Positions 18,708 through 27,744 of a stretch of DNA of 64,000 nt are shown here, piece after piece. The notes beneath the pieces are model-generated. The model was not told where the DNA came from and did not search any database. It saw only the letters and a list, made by a program, of their open reading frames with translations. Position 1 is the first letter of the stretch, and each line of letters begins with the position of its first letter. This DNA is from Candidatus Flavonifractor merdavium (GTDB taxonomy: Bacteria > Bacillota > Clostridia > Oscillospirales > Oscillospiraceae), in NCBI GenBank assembly GCA_019119335.1, contig DWXF01000022.1:1-64000 (forward strand). The letters run 5' to 3'. The translations under genes and the position numbers were made by a program.

Positions 18708-19556
18708 TTATTCGCAATCTTTTTTGCCGGCCCGCTCCGCCTCATGGGGCAGGGCTTTGGGAATGAAGCGCCGGGCAAAGGAACCCTTGCCCCGGTTTTT
18801 TACGTAAAAATAGCCGATAAAGGAAAAGACCACCGCTCCGATGAAGTTGACGAACAGGTCCTTCATGGTGTCCAGAATGCCAATGTCCAGATAGCCCCCC
18901 AGCCCCAGCGGATGCTGGCTGCCGTCGGCGGTGACCACAATGACGTCGGTGATGTTGTGGATGGCCACCGGGGTGTTGCCGCCGGTGGGGTCCAGCATGA
19001 CCGAACCGATGGAGTGGACGATGGTATCCTTCTGCATGTCCAGCAGGAAGAGCTGGTCCATAGTGCACTCAAAGAATTCCCACAGCACGCCGATAGTCAT
19101 GGAGAAGCAGAAGGCCACCACGGCCAGATAGACGGGGGAGAGGCTGAAGGTGAGCCGCTCGTTCCGGTTCAGGATGTCCAGCAGGGAGAAGCCGATAGCG
19201 GCGCACAGGAACCCGTTCAGGGTGTGAAGCATGGTATCCCAGTAAGGGAAGGTGACGTAGTAGGCCCGAATCTCCCCCAGGATCTCCGCGGCAAAGATGA
19301 ACAGGAGAATGATAATCTCCAGCGTGTTGGGGATGTCAATGCGGATCTTCCGCTCCAGAAAGCTGGGCAGGGTAAAGAGGAACAGGGTAAGGACGCACAG
19401 AAAGACGTTTTCAAAGTTGCCGTTGAAGACCTGGGCGATCAGCATGAGGACCACCAGCAGCCGCAGGATAAAGTATACGGCGGCCAGTCCGGGATTTTTC
19501 CGGACCTGATCCCGGAACTGTCTGCGGCGGTCGGCCCGACTTTCACGTTGCTTCAC
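18708..19556 (-). CDS. conserved membrane protein (YjdF/DUF2238-like)
   Basis: A 282-aa integral membrane protein with about seven to eight helices, a basic N-terminus (KQRESRADRRRQFRDQVRKN) and a charged C-terminus ending KDCE. The segment DTMLHTLNGFLCAAIGFSL and a following GVLWEFFECTMDQ resemble YjdF/DUF2238 membrane proteins; this assignment is from pattern memory only. It lies 11 nt after the gamma-carbonic-anhydrase gene and is probably in its operon. Function unknown. Confidence 0.7.
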   Translation of the reverse strand: MKQRESRADRRRQFRDQVRKNPGLAAVYFILRLLVVLMLIAQVFNGNFENVFLCVLTLFLFTLPSFLERKIRIDIPNTLEIIILLFIFAAEILGEIRAYYVTFPYWDTMLHTLNGFLCAAIGFSLLDILNRNERLTFSLSPVYLAVVAFCFSMTIGVLWEFFECTMDQLFLLDMQKDTIVHSIGSVMLDPTGGNTPVAIHNITDVIVVTADGSQHPLGLGGYLDIGILDTMKDLFVNFIGAVVFSFIGYFYVKNRGKGSFARRFIPKALPHEAERAGKKDCE

Positions 19557-19567
19557 AGAGACCTCCT

Positions 19568-20098
19568 TTACCGGGCGGCCGCCGCCGGCAGCTGCAGGGC
19601 GGATACCCGGCGGTATTCCGCTGCCGACTCCACAATGCTTTCGGTCTCCTCGCTCCGGAGGGGGCGGACGACCCTGGCGGGAGAGCCCACCACCAGGCTG
19701 CCCGGCGGAATCACGGTGTCCTGGGTGACCAGGGCGCCCGCCGCTACCAGACTGCCCGAGCCGATGACGCAGCCGTTGAGCAGGATCGCCCCCATGCCGA
19801 TGAGGCAGCGGTCCTCAACGGTGCAGCCGTGGAGAATGGCGGCGTGACCCACGGTGACGTCCTTGCCGATCAACACCGGGAAGGACCTGTCGCAGTGGAC
19901 CACCGCGTTGTCCTGAATATTGGAGCCGTCTCCCACCCGGATGGCGGCTTCATCCCCCCGGAGCACCGCGCCGAACCACACGCTGACTTCCGCGCCCAGG
20001 GAGACGTCTCCCACCAGCGTGGCGTTTTCCGCCACCCGGGCGGAGGGGGTGCAAACAGGGGCCTTGTCCTGATAAGATTGAATCACAGAGACCTTCAC
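19568..20098 (-). CDS. gamma-carbonic-anhydrase family hexapeptide protein
   Basis: A 176-aa left-handed beta-helix protein with repeated hexapeptides (DNAVVHCDR, IGKDVTVGHAAILHG, IGMGAILLNG). Three histidines in the VVHCD and VGHAAILHG segments occupy the positions of gamma-CA zinc ligands. The C-terminal helix (RSEETESIVESAAEYRRV) packs against the trimer in relatives. Bona fide carbonic anhydrase activity is not assured, because many members have unknown substrates. It is first gene of a minus-strand pair with the membrane protein at 18.7 kb. Confidence 0.85.
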   Translation of the reverse strand: MKVSVIQSYQDKAPVCTPSARVAENATLVGDVSLGAEVSVWFGAVLRGDEAAIRVGDGSNIQDNAVVHCDRSFPVLIGKDVTVGHAAILHGCTVEDRCLIGMGAILLNGCVIGSGSLVAAGALVTQDTVIPPGSLVVGSPARVVRPLRSEETESIVESAAEYRRVSALQLPAAAAR

Positions 20099-20212
20099 AC
20101 TCCTTAAAAAAATCTGAAAAATAACATACTGCTTTCATTATAGCCCCGGAGCCGGGGGCTGGCAAGTCAAATCTGGGCGGAGCCGGCATAGGATAGGGAG
20201 GAGGTGAGCAAA

Positions 20213-20425
20213 ATGGATTTGAAGCACAACAAGATCACGGTGGGGGAGCTGATGGATCACCCCAATACCCGGGCGGTGCTCCAGCGGCGGTTTCCCATGC
20301 TGATGAAGCACCCCCTGATGGGGGCCGCCCGGACCATTACATTGGAGCAGATTTTATCGGTGGCCCAGGCCTATGTACCCCAGAAGAAGATTGACGAGAC
20401 CCTGAACGAGCTGCGGCGGGCATAA
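20213..20425 (+). CDS. small protein of unknown function
   Basis: A 70-aa protein beginning at ATG 20213 (GGAGG 8 nt upstream; a GTG three codons earlier overlaps that site). The sequence ITVGELMDHPNTRAVLQRRF ... HPLMGAARTITLEQILSVAQ ... ELRRA resembles the small helical domain in several Clostridia proteins that pairs a DUF1858-like start with a TLEQ helix. No catalytic motif is visible. It is divergent from the gamma-CA gene and single, ending at a GC-rich hairpin. Confidence 0.65.
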   Translation: MDLKHNKITVGELMDHPNTRAVLQRRFPMLMKHPLMGAARTITLEQILSVAQAYVPQKKIDETLNELRRA

Positions 20426-20431
20426 CCATCC

Positions 20432-20460
20432 GGGGCGGGAGAGTGCTTCTCTCCCGCCCC
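20432..20460. terminator. GC-rich hairpin between convergent genes
   Basis: GGGGCGGGAGAG (20432-20443) and CTCTCCCGCCCC (20449-20460) form a perfect 12-bp stem with a 5-nt loop. The T-tract is poor on both sides, so termination may be partial. Confidence 0.65.
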
Positions 20461-20469
20461 CGTTGCCGC

Positions 20470-21012
20470 TCAGGCAGCCCTGCGGCGGGCGGGGGGAAGG
20501 TACCAGCGCAGGGCGTTGGTGTCCCCGGTCCGCCGCAGCACCAGGGCGGTGAGCAGGGTATCCGCCCCCCACAGCAGCAGGGCGGGGGGCAGCGCCCAGA
20601 GAGGAATGGCGCTGACCAGCAGAGCGGCCCAGGGATGGATCACCCACAAAGTCAGTACAGCCAGCCCGCCCCAAAACAGGCTGAACAGGGGACACACCCG
20701 GCCGCCCAGATTCATGGGCAGATGGGAGTAGTCCCAGAAGGACACCCGAAATACCCGCTGGTAAAACAGGCCCGCGCCGTATTCCACCCCGGTGCAGGCC
20801 AGCGCGGCTGCGGGAAAGAGCAGCAGCGGATGCTGCCGCACCGGCTCCGGCAGCAGCAGGATGGCCAGGGCACCCAGCCCGTAAACCGGGCAGACCGGCA
20901 GGAACAGGCGGCACTTTCGGTCCCGCTTGGGCTCCCCCCGAAGGCGCACATACACCACCTCCACCAGAAAACCCAGAAAGCTGTAAAACAAAAAATACCA
21001 GAACCAGGCCAA
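20470..21012 (-). CDS. CmpB-type putative ABC transporter permease (PF06541-like)
   Basis: A 180-aa membrane protein with about five helices. The signature VFRVSFWDYSHLPMNLGG followed by RVCPLFSLFWGG is characteristic of the PF06541 family annotated as putative ABC permease. No ATPase partner is adjacent, so a transport role is doubtful. It is single and convergent with the small protein gene at 20.2 kb. Confidence 0.75.
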   Translation of the reverse strand: MAWFWYFLFYSFLGFLVEVVYVRLRGEPKRDRKCRLFLPVCPVYGLGALAILLLPEPVRQHPLLLFPAAALACTGVEYGAGLFYQRVFRVSFWDYSHLPMNLGGRVCPLFSLFWGGLAVLTLWVIHPWAALLVSAIPLWALPPALLLWGADTLLTALVLRRTGDTNALRWYLPPARRRAA

Positions 21013-21209
21013 CCTTCATCCCCCCTTTTGTGGCTTTAGCATGAGCGAAGGGAGAAAAATCATGCCATGCAGTTTTTAGCAGACAGGCCACTCCATACGG
21101 CCCACAAGGGGCGGCGGGAAAAAGTGTGGAATTTTGTCCATTCTGCTCTTGCCGGAAGATAGTGAAATATGATACGATAGAAAAAATTCAAAAGGGGTAA
21201 TGAAGCGTC

Positions 21210-22268
21210 ATGCGGCATCTGATCGACTTTGGAGACCTGACGAGGGCGGAGTGGGAGTCCCTGTACCAGCGGTGCAGTGAGATTATGGACCACCCCGCCG
21301 ATTTTATGGACGCCTGCCGGGGGCGGGTGATGGCCAGCCTGTTCTATGAGCCCTCCACCCGTACCAACTTTTCCTTCCAGACCGCCATGCTGCGGGTGGG
21401 CGGCACGGTGTTCGGCTTTGCCGATCCCAAGTCCACCTCCACCGCCAAGGGTGAGACCCTGAAGGACACCATCAAGATGGTGTCCGGGTACGCCGACGTG
21501 GTGGTGATGCGCAATCCCAAGGAGGGCGCCGCCAAGGCCGCCTCTCTCTATTCCGACGTGCCGGTGATCAACGCCGGCGACGGCGGCCACATGCACCCCA
21601 CCCAGACCACCGCCGACCTGACCACCATTACCCGGCTGCGGGGCGGGGTGGACGGGCTGTCGGTGGGCCTGTGCGGCGATCTGAAAAACGGCCGTACCGT
21701 CCATTCCCTCATCAAGGCCCTGGCCAAGTTTGACGGGGTGAAGTTTTACCTGATTGCCCCCCGGGAGCTGGCGGTGCCCGAGTATATCCGGGCCTTTATG
21801 AAGGAAAACGGGCTGTGGTTTGTGGAGGTCACCGGCCTGGAGACCGTCATGCCTCAGCTGGACGTGCTCTACATGACCCGCATCCAGCGGGAGCGGTTTG
21901 TGGACCCGCTGGAGTATGAGCGGTGCAAGGGCGTGTATGTCCTCAACCGGCGGAAGCTGGACCGGGCCCGGAAGGACCTGCTGGTGATGCATCCCCTGCC
22001 CCGTGTGGACGAAATCGCCATCGACGTGGACGACGACCCCCGGGCGGTGTACTTTGACCAGGCACGGTACGGCATGTTCGCCCGGATGGCCCTGCTAACC
22101 GACCTGGCCAACCAGGACCGGAAAAAGGCCGAGCCCGTGGAGATCGGCACAACCCCCGTGTGCTCCAACCCCAACTGCATCACCCAGACCGAGCACTATC
22201 TGCCCCCTTTGGTGAAGCAGAACGGCGGTGTGGACTGCTGCGCCTACTGCGACGCCCAGCTGCGGTAA
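21210..22268 (+). CDS. pyrB: aspartate carbamoyltransferase with PyrI-like zinc tail
   Basis: Catalyses carbamoyl phosphate + aspartate to carbamoyl aspartate (pyrimidine synthesis). It is 352 aa, about 40 longer than typical PyrB. The catalytic motifs EPSTRTNFSFQTAM, DPKSTSTAKGETL and HPTQTTADL are intact. The C-terminal extension has C318, C323, C344 and C347 (C-x4-C-x20-C-x2-C), close to the zinc site of the PyrI regulatory subunit (C-x4-C-x22-C-x2-C), without PyrI's nucleotide-binding domain. No pyrI is adjacent. It is monocistronic with its own terminator. Confidence 0.93.
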   Translation: MRHLIDFGDLTRAEWESLYQRCSEIMDHPADFMDACRGRVMASLFYEPSTRTNFSFQTAMLRVGGTVFGFADPKSTSTAKGETLKDTIKMVSGYADVVVMRNPKEGAAKAASLYSDVPVINAGDGGHMHPTQTTADLTTITRLRGGVDGLSVGLCGDLKNGRTVHSLIKALAKFDGVKFYLIAPRELAVPEYIRAFMKENGLWFVEVTGLETVMPQLDVLYMTRIQRERFVDPLEYERCKGVYVLNRRKLDRARKDLLVMHPLPRVDEIAIDVDDDPRAVYFDQARYGMFARMALLTDLANQDRKKAEPVEIGTTPVCSNPNCITQTEHYLPPLVKQNGGVDCCAYCDAQLR

Positions 22269-22289
22269 AAAGAGAACAATGGAAACGAG

Positions 22290-22319
22290 ATGCGGGACGG
22301 CCTGTGAGCCGTCCCGCAT
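22290..22319 (+). terminator. pyrB terminator
   Basis: ATGCGGGACGGC (22290-22301) pairs perfectly with GCCGTCCCGCAT (22308-22319) around a 6-nt loop, followed by TTGTGCTTTTTA. Confidence 0.9.
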
Positions 22320-22418
22320 TGTGCTTTTTAAAAAAGTTTTGGGCCACCTGCGACCTGCTGCCGGTTTTGTCGCTCTATATAGGCAGAAGGGCCTTTCAAA
22401 AGCAGGGAGGGAGAAATC

Positions 22419-22967
22419 ATGACGGACCAGGAACTCATCCGGCTCTATCAGGCCAGAGATCCCCGGGCGGTAGAGGAGACCAGGACCAAATACGGCGCCT
22501 ACTGTGGGACCATCGCCCGCCGTCTGCTGACAGATGAGCGGGATGTAGAGGAATGTCTCAGCGACTGCGCCATGGCAGTGTGGAACGCCATCCCGCCCGC
22601 CTGCCCGGAGCATTTCAAGGGCTGGCTGGGGGCTGTGGTCCGCCACCGGGCGCTGGCCATTGGCAGGGCCAACGGCCGCCGGCCGCCCACGGTGGAGGAG
22701 AGCGCCCTGGAGCTGGCCGCCTGCCTGGCGGAGGGGAACGTTCCCCACAGGCAGCTGGAGGCCAGGGAGTTGGGAGAGGCTCTCTCCCGCTTTCTCTCCC
22801 AGCAGAAGCCGGAGGTGTGCACGGCCTTTTTGCGGCGGTACTGGTATGCCGAAAGCCTGGAGGAGGTGGCCGCCTATATGGGCTGGGGCCTGTCCCGGAC
22901 CAAGAGCGTGCTCTTCCGGACCAGAAAGCGGCTGGGAATCTATTTGAAACAGGAGGGATATTTATGA
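22419..22967 (+). CDS. ECF-type RNA polymerase sigma factor
   Basis: A 182-aa sigma-70 family protein with region 2 (about 5-75, RLLTDERDVEECLSDCAMAVW) and region 4 (about 115-170, FLRRYWYAESLEEVAAYMG, then SRTKSVLFRTRKRL). ATG follows GGGAGG. Its stop overlaps the start of the next gene by 4 nt (ATGA), the usual arrangement of an ECF sigma factor with its membrane anti-sigma factor. The regulon cannot be read from the window. Confidence 0.9.
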   Translation: MTDQELIRLYQARDPRAVEETRTKYGAYCGTIARRLLTDERDVEECLSDCAMAVWNAIPPACPEHFKGWLGAVVRHRALAIGRANGRRPPTVEESALELAACLAEGNVPHRQLEARELGEALSRFLSQQKPEVCTAFLRRYWYAESLEEVAAYMGWGLSRTKSVLFRTRKRLGIYLKQEGYL

Positions 22968-23782
22968 AGCAGCAGGAGCGGCTTCAGGAGGCGCTGGGGT
23001 ATGTAGACCCGGCCCTGGTGGAGGCGGCGGACTGTCCCCGCCGGAGACGGCCCCTCAGGCTGGGGCGGCTGGCGCTGGCGGCGGCCTGCCTGTGTGCGGC
23101 GCTGCTGGGCACGGTGTGGGCGGCGGGCCTGACAGGCGGATTCCGACTGGTGGAGTTTTTTGAAGGCCTGAGTGTTGCGCATGGGGAAGAGACCGTCTAC
23201 GACGGTTACACCCTCTGGGGTGGGGTGTCCTTTACCGCGCTGGAGGATTTGCCTCGGGAGGTCTTGGATACAGCCAAAGCCCACCCCGCCTCCACGGTGG
23301 CGGTGGATGTACACAGCTGGAGCGGGGCAGAGGAGTACTTCGCCCTGGACTTACCGGAAAACGAGTATTTGAATGAGCTGATTCCCTCCGGTTTCCGGAG
23401 CGAGTTGAGCAGCGATCAGGCGGGCCCCACGCTGCTGGAGTGTCGGGCCAGCTATCGCAGCCGTCAAACGCCCGGCCTGCGGCTGAAGGTGAGGATGATG
23501 GCCTATACCGAGCGGATGTACCGGCCCGATGACGAGCTGTCCATCAGCTCCCTGTTTCCCGAGGGCACCGAGTTTACCACCCAGGCGTATACCGCCGCCA
23601 GTGGTCTGGAGGCCCTGGTGACCACCGTGGAGCTGCCCCCAGACGACCCCCGGGGCAGCCGGATGGTGCGGGCCGACTTTGCCCTGAACGGCGTGTGGTA
23701 CCAGGTGGAGGCCAGCAGCCGGACCGAGCCGGCCCAGGCCCTGGAGGCTGTGAAGGCTGTTCTGGACGGTTTTGAACGTTAA
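22964..23782 (+). CDS. membrane anti-sigma factor (putative)
   Basis: A 272-aa protein translated from an ATG overlapping the sigma factor stop. It has a short cytoplasmic N-terminus (about 1-28, PRRRRPLR), one helix (about 29-53, LGRLALAAACLCAALLGTVW) and a long extracytoplasmic domain of about 215 aa with a DUF4179-like feel but no motif I can name confidently. The gene order and topology mark it as the partner that sequesters the ECF sigma factor; this is inferred from context. Confidence 0.75.
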   Translation: MKQQERLQEALGYVDPALVEAADCPRRRRPLRLGRLALAAACLCAALLGTVWAAGLTGGFRLVEFFEGLSVAHGEETVYDGYTLWGGVSFTALEDLPREVLDTAKAHPASTVAVDVHSWSGAEEYFALDLPENEYLNELIPSGFRSELSSDQAGPTLLECRASYRSRQTPGLRLKVRMMAYTERMYRPDDELSISSLFPEGTEFTTQAYTAASGLEALVTTVELPPDDPRGSRMVRADFALNGVWYQVEASSRTEPAQALEAVKAVLDGFER

Positions 23783-23803
23783 GAGAGGAAAAACGGGGTA
23801 TCC

Positions 23804-23832
23804 TTGACAGAACGTGAAAAAGCGGATATAAT
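23804..23832 (+). promoter_or_regulatory. valS promoter, consensus sigma-A
   Basis: TTGACA (23804-23809) and TATAAT (23827-23832) are separated by exactly 17 nt. The start is about 23839, at the beginning of the T-box leader. Confidence 0.93.
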
Positions 23833-23839
23833 AACATTC

Positions 23840-24085
23840 TGAAAAAGACGCAGATGGGAAGGAGTACCCCCACGGAAGGTGCAGAGAGGAGCCGGTCTGG
23901 TGCAAGGCTCTCCGGCGGTGGGGGGAAGGTCGTCCCGGAGTCCCGTTTCCGAATGCGAGTAAGAGGCGGCGGAATCCTCCCGTTACAGAGGCAATGAGTG
24001 TCCCGCAAGGGAAATTCAGGTGGTACCGCGGACTTTACCGGTTCGCCCTGAGCAAAGGCTTGGGGCGGACCGTTTTGTTTTGCCC
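23840..24085 (+). promoter_or_regulatory. T-box riboswitch leader of valS
   Basis: The leader contains stem I elements (GAGAGGAGCCGG, CTGGTGCAAGG), the specifier GTC (23929-23931) in GGAAGGTCGTCC, and the T-box AGGTGGTACCGCGG (24018-24031). A terminator CGGTTCGCCC / GGGGCGGACCG (about 24039-24072) is followed by TTTTGTTTT. Uncharged tRNA-Val stabilises the antiterminator through its ACCA end. GTC is the codon expected for valyl-tRNA synthetase. Confidence 0.95.
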
Positions 24086-24103
24086 CGAAAAGGAGTGTAT
24101 CAG

Positions 24104-26737
24104 ATGAAGAAAGAACTGCCCAAGGTCTATGAGCCCCAGGAGGTGGAGGGCCGGATCTATGAGATGTGGGAGCACAACGGCTGCTTTGAGGGCCGCCGTG
24201 ATCCCGACAAAAAGCCCTTTACTATCGTCATGCCGCCCCCCAACGTCACCGGCCAGCTCCACATGGGCCACGCCATGGACTGCACCCTTCAGGACATCCT
24301 GACCCGGTTCAAGCGGATGCAGGGCTATGCCGCTCTGTGGGTGCCCGGCACCGACCATGCCGGTATCGCTACCCAGATCAAGGTGGAGGAGGAGCTGCGC
24401 ACCAAAGAGGGCCTGTCCCGCTATGACCTGGGCCGGGAGAAGTTCCTGGAGCGGGTGTGGGACTGGAAGCATAAGTACGGCAACCGCATTGTGGAGCAGC
24501 AGAAGAAGCTGGGTTCCTCCTGCGACTGGTCCCGCTCCCGGTTCACCATGGACGAGGGCCTCAGCCGCGCTGTCCGTCACGTGTTTGTCTCCCTGTACAA
24601 GAAGGGACTGATCTATAAGGGCTCCCGCATCATTAACTGGTGCCCCAACTGCGTCACTGCCCTCAGCGACGCCGAGGTGGAGTATCAGGACAAGCCGGGC
24701 AGCTTCTGGCACATCCGCTATCCCATCCAGGGGGAGGAGGGCCGGTATGTCATCGTGGCCACCACCAGGCCGGAGACCATGTTGGGCGACACCGGCGTGG
24801 CCGTCAACCCCAACGACGAGCGGTACAAGGACATTGTGGGCAAGAAGTGCATTCTGCCCCTGGTAGGCCGGGAGATGCCCATTGTGGCCGACGACTATGT
24901 GGACATGGAGTTCGGCACCGGCTGCGTGAAGATGACCCCCGCCCACGACCCCAACGACTTTGAGGTGGGTCTGCGGCAGAACCTGGAGACCATCCGGGTG
25001 CTGGACGACAACGGCAAGGTGGTGGAGGGCTACGGCCGCTACTCCGGCATGGACCGCTACGAGGCCCGGAAGGCCATCGTGGCCGACCTGGAGGAGCAGG
25101 GGTATCTGGTGAAGGTGGAGCCCCACCAGCACAACGTGGGCACCTGCTACCGCTGCCACAACGACGTGGAGCCCCTGATCTCCGCCCAGTGGTTCGTGAA
25201 GATGGGCCCTCTGGCCGAGGAGGCCCTGCGGGTGGTGAACGAGGGGGAGGTCAAGTTTGTCCCCGACCGGTTCTCCAAGATCTACACCAACTGGATGGAG
25301 AACGTCCATGACTGGTGCATCTCCCGCCAGCTGTGGTGGGGCCACCAGATTCCCGCCTGGACCTGCCAGGAGTGCGGCCACATTACCGTGTCCGAGACCG
25401 ACCCCACCGAGTGCGAGCACTGCCACTCCAAGCACATCAAGCAGGAGGAGGACGTGCTGGACACCTGGTTCTCCTCCGCTCTGTGGCCCTTCTCCACCCT
25501 GGGCTGGCCGGAGGAAACCGAGGATCTGAAGTATTTCTACCCCACCGATGTGCTGGTCACCGGCTATGACATCATCTTCTTCTGGGTGGCCCGGATGATC
25601 TTCTCCGGCTGCGAGCACACCGGCAAGCCCCCCTTCCACACCGTGTTCATCCACGGCCTGGTGCGGGACGACAAGGGCAGAAAGATGTCCAAGAGCCTGG
25701 GCAACGGCATCGACCCGCTGGAGATGGCCAATCAGTACGGCGCCGACGCCCTGCGGTTCAACCTGGTCACCGGCAACTCCCCCGGAAACGACATGCGCTT
25801 CTACACCGAGCGGTGCGAGGCCATGCGCAACTTTGCCAACAAGATCTGGAACGCCAGCCGCTTCCTGATGATGAATCTCACCATCGACAAGTGTGAGCTG
25901 CCGGACAAGCTGGAGCTGGAGGACAAGTGGATCCTGTCCAAGCTGAACAGCGTCATCCCCGAGATCACCGAGAACATGGAGCGGTACGAGCTGGGCGTGG
26001 CGGCCCAGAAGGTGTACGACTTCATCTGGGACTCCTACTGCGACTGGTATATCGAGCTGACCAAGACCCGCCTCCAGGGGGAGGACGAGGACTCCAAGGT
26101 GCGGGCCCAGCAGGTGCTGTGCTATGTGCTCACCCAGATTCTCAAGCTGCTGCACCCCTTCATGCCCTTTATTACCGAGGAAATCTGGCAGGCCCTGCCC
26201 CATGAGGGCGACTACCTGATGCTCCAACAGTGGCCGGAGCACCACGCCACCCTGGACTTCCCCGAGGAGGAGAAGGCCATGGAGCTGATCATGGACGCCA
26301 TCCGGGCCATCCGGGCCAGAAGGGCGGAGATGAACGTGCCTCCCTCCAAGAAGGCCCAGTTGACCGTCTCCACCCTGGAGCAGGCGGTGTTCCACCAGGG
26401 CATTCCCTTCCTGAAGCGTCTGGCTTACGCCAGCGACGTGCAGGTGGTGGAGGCCACCCGGGAGATGGATACCCAGGGCATGGTCACCGTCACCACCCAC
26501 GCCGCCCGGCTGTACCTGCCCCTGGCGGAGCTGGTGGATCTGGAGAAGGAGAAGGCCCGTATTGCCAAGGAGCTGGACAAGAACCGCAAGGAGCTGGACA
26601 AGCTGGAGACCAAGCTGAATAACCCCGGCTTTGTGAATAAGGCCCCCGCCCAGGTGGTGGAGGCCGAGCGGGAGCGGGCGGACAAGCTGCGGGCTTTGCT
26701 GGTGAAACTGGAAGAATCCGCCAAAACTCTGGGCTGA
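24104..26737 (+). CDS. valS: valyl-tRNA synthetase
   Basis: Class I aminoacyl-tRNA synthetase charging tRNA-Val. It is 877 aa from the ATG at 24104 (AAGGAGTG upstream). The HIGH motif is HMGH at H53, KMSKS is at residues 527-531, and the editing CP1 domain includes [17 protein letters not shown]. The C-terminal coiled coil (about 810-877, [18 protein letters not shown]) is typical of ValRS. A zinc-type CxxC pair (CQECGHI, CEHCHSK) lies in the insertion. It is controlled by the upstream T-box. Confidence 0.98.
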   Translation: MKKELPKVYEPQEVEGRIYEMWEHNGCFEGRRDPDKKPFTIVMPPPNVTGQLHMGHAMDCTLQDILTRFKRMQGYAALWVPGTDHAGIATQIKVEEELRTKEGLSRYDLGREKFLERVWDWKHKYGNRIVEQQKKLGSSCDWSRSRFTMDEGLSRAVRHVFVSLYKKGLIYKGSRIINWCPNCVTALSDAEVEYQDKPGSFWHIRYPIQGEEGRYVIVATTRPETMLGDTGVAVNPNDERYKDIVGKKCILPLVGREMPIVADDYVDMEFGTGCVKMTPAHDPNDFEVGLRQNLETIRVLDDNGKVVEGYGRYSGMDRYEARKAIVADLEEQGYLVKVEPHQHNVGTCYRCHNDVEPLISAQWFVKMGPLAEEALRVVNEGEVKFVPDRFSKIYTNWMENVHDWCISRQLWWGHQIPAWTCQECGHITVSETDPTECEHCHSKHIKQEEDVLDTWFSSALWPFSTLGWPEETEDLKYFYPTDVLVTGYDIIFFWVARMIFSGCEHTGKPPFHTVFIHGLVRDDKGRKMSKSLGNGIDPLEMANQYGADALRFNLVTGNSPGNDMRFYTERCEAMRNFANKIWNASRFLMMNLTIDKCELPDKLELEDKWILSKLNSVIPEITENMERYELGVAAQKVYDFIWDSYCDWYIELTKTRLQGEDEDSKVRAQQVLCYVLTQILKLLHPFMPFITEEIWQALPHEGDYLMLQQWPEHHATLDFPEEEKAMELIMDAIRAIRARRAEMNVPPSKKAQLTVSTLEQAVFHQGIPFLKRLAYASDVQVVEATREMDTQGMVTVTTHAARLYLPLAELVDLEKEKARIAKELDKNRKELDKLETKLNNPGFVNKAPAQVVEAERERADKLRALLVKLEESAKTLG

Positions 26738-26757
26738 TAAACAGGCGAAAAACGGCG

Positions 26758-26790
26758 AAACGCCGCCATCGAATGTGTATGGCGGCGTTT
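26758..26790 (+). terminator. valS terminator
   Basis: AAACGCCGCCAT (26758-26769) and ATGGCGGCGTTT (26779-26790) form a perfect 12-bp stem with a 9-nt loop and end in T residues. Confidence 0.88.
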
Positions 26791-26828
26791 TCGTGTCCAT
26801 ATTGTCACTCTTTGTAACACGGTAGTGG

Positions 26829-26857
26829 TTGTACTTTTGTCGGTATTCCGGTAAAAT
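26829..26857 (+). promoter_or_regulatory. promoter of the lipoprotein gene at 26.9 kb
   Basis: TTGTAC (26829-26834) and TAAAAT (26852-26857) are 17 nt apart, about 45 nt before the ATG. Confidence 0.7.
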
Positions 26858-26901
26858 ACTAAAAAATCCTGCGTGACGATCAGGAAAGGAGGCTGGGCTC
26901 A

Positions 26902-27651
26902 ATGAAGAAATGGATTCCGCTGCTGGCGCTGCTTCTGCTGCTGGCGGGCTGCACCAGCTCCTGCGGGGAGACGGAGGCCAAAGAGCCCGTCCAGCCGGAG
27001 GAGAGTCCCGGCGCCCAGGTGAGCGCGCAGCCCACCGCCAGCGCCACGCCCTCCGCTGCTCCCACAGTTACGCCCAAGCCCACCCCCACGCCCATAGAGA
27101 CGGAGGAGGTTGTCAGACCCTCTCCCGACCCGGTTCCCACATCCTCCCCGACGCCCACGGCCACGGCTGCTCCCGGGCCCACGGACGAGGAGGTGCTGGC
27201 GGTCTACCGGGAGGCCCAGGAGGCCTATTCCTGGTTCCACCTGGCCCCCATGCCCTTTGATCCGGAGGACAGCCGGGAGGTGGACGGCGTGGTGTATTAC
27301 CGGGTGGACTACCCTGGAATTGACAGCCTGTCCGCGCTGCGGGGATATCTGAAGGGCCTCTTTTCCGACGCCATTGTGGAAAATCTGCTGCCCTATGACG
27401 GGGTGCAGTATCTGGACATCGACGGCGTGCTCTGCGTCCAGGACGGAGGCCGGGGCGACGACATCTACCGGGGTGCGGAATACACTCAGGTCATGCGGGG
27501 CGACAATCCCAACCGCCTGGTGGTGCGGGCCACGGTAGAGGTGGTGGATCCGGAGCAGAACGGCGCGGTGACCGGGAGCGTAACCTATGAGTTTCCCTAC
27601 GAAAAAGTGGGAGAGCAGTGGATTTTCACCGATTTTTCCCTGGTGCGTTGA
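26902..27651 (+). CDS. lipoprotein with Pro/Thr linker and unknown C-terminal domain
   Basis: A 249-aa surface lipoprotein. The signal peptide ends with the lipobox LAGC (C17). A low-complexity linker rich in Pro, Thr, Ala and Ser runs from about residue 28 to 92. The folded C-terminal part (about 95-249) begins VLAVYREAQEAYSWFHLAPMP and ends FPYEKVGEQWIFTDFSLV. That pattern is reminiscent of NTF2-like or IseA-type domains, but I cannot assign it. It has its own promoter and terminator, just upstream of the spoIIA operon. Confidence 0.75.
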   Translation: MKKWIPLLALLLLLAGCTSSCGETEAKEPVQPEESPGAQVSAQPTASATPSAAPTVTPKPTPTPIETEEVVRPSPDPVPTSSPTPTATAAPGPTDEEVLAVYREAQEAYSWFHLAPMPFDPEDSREVDGVVYYRVDYPGIDSLSALRGYLKGLFSDAIVENLLPYDGVQYLDIDGVLCVQDGGRGDDIYRGAEYTQVMRGDNPNRLVVRATVEVVDPEQNGAVTGSVTYEFPYEKVGEQWIFTDFSLVR

Positions 27652-27687
27652 TTGCTTCGACAGAATCGGCGGAAGGCATATGATAGT

Positions 27688-27720
27688 ATCGCGGTATACC
27701 ATTATCTGGTATGCCGCGAT
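27688..27720 (+). terminator. terminator directly before spoIIAA
   Basis: ATCGCGGTATACCA (27688-27701) pairs with TGGTATGCCGCGAT (27707-27720), 14 bp with one wobble, followed by T7. It ends the lipoprotein gene only about 25 nt before the spoIIAA start. Confidence 0.85.
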
Positions 27721-27744
27721 TTTTTTGCACAGGAGGGACAAGCC

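Noticed and set aside
18900-19072. Short overlapping frames within the membrane protein region as separate genes
   Set aside because: No start sites or codon pattern; the 282-aa membrane protein explains the region.
23840-24085. Long valS open frame beginning at 24020 through the T-box
   Set aside because: It would translate the T-box and terminator; the ATG at 24104 with AAGGAGTG gives a standard ValRS N-terminus.
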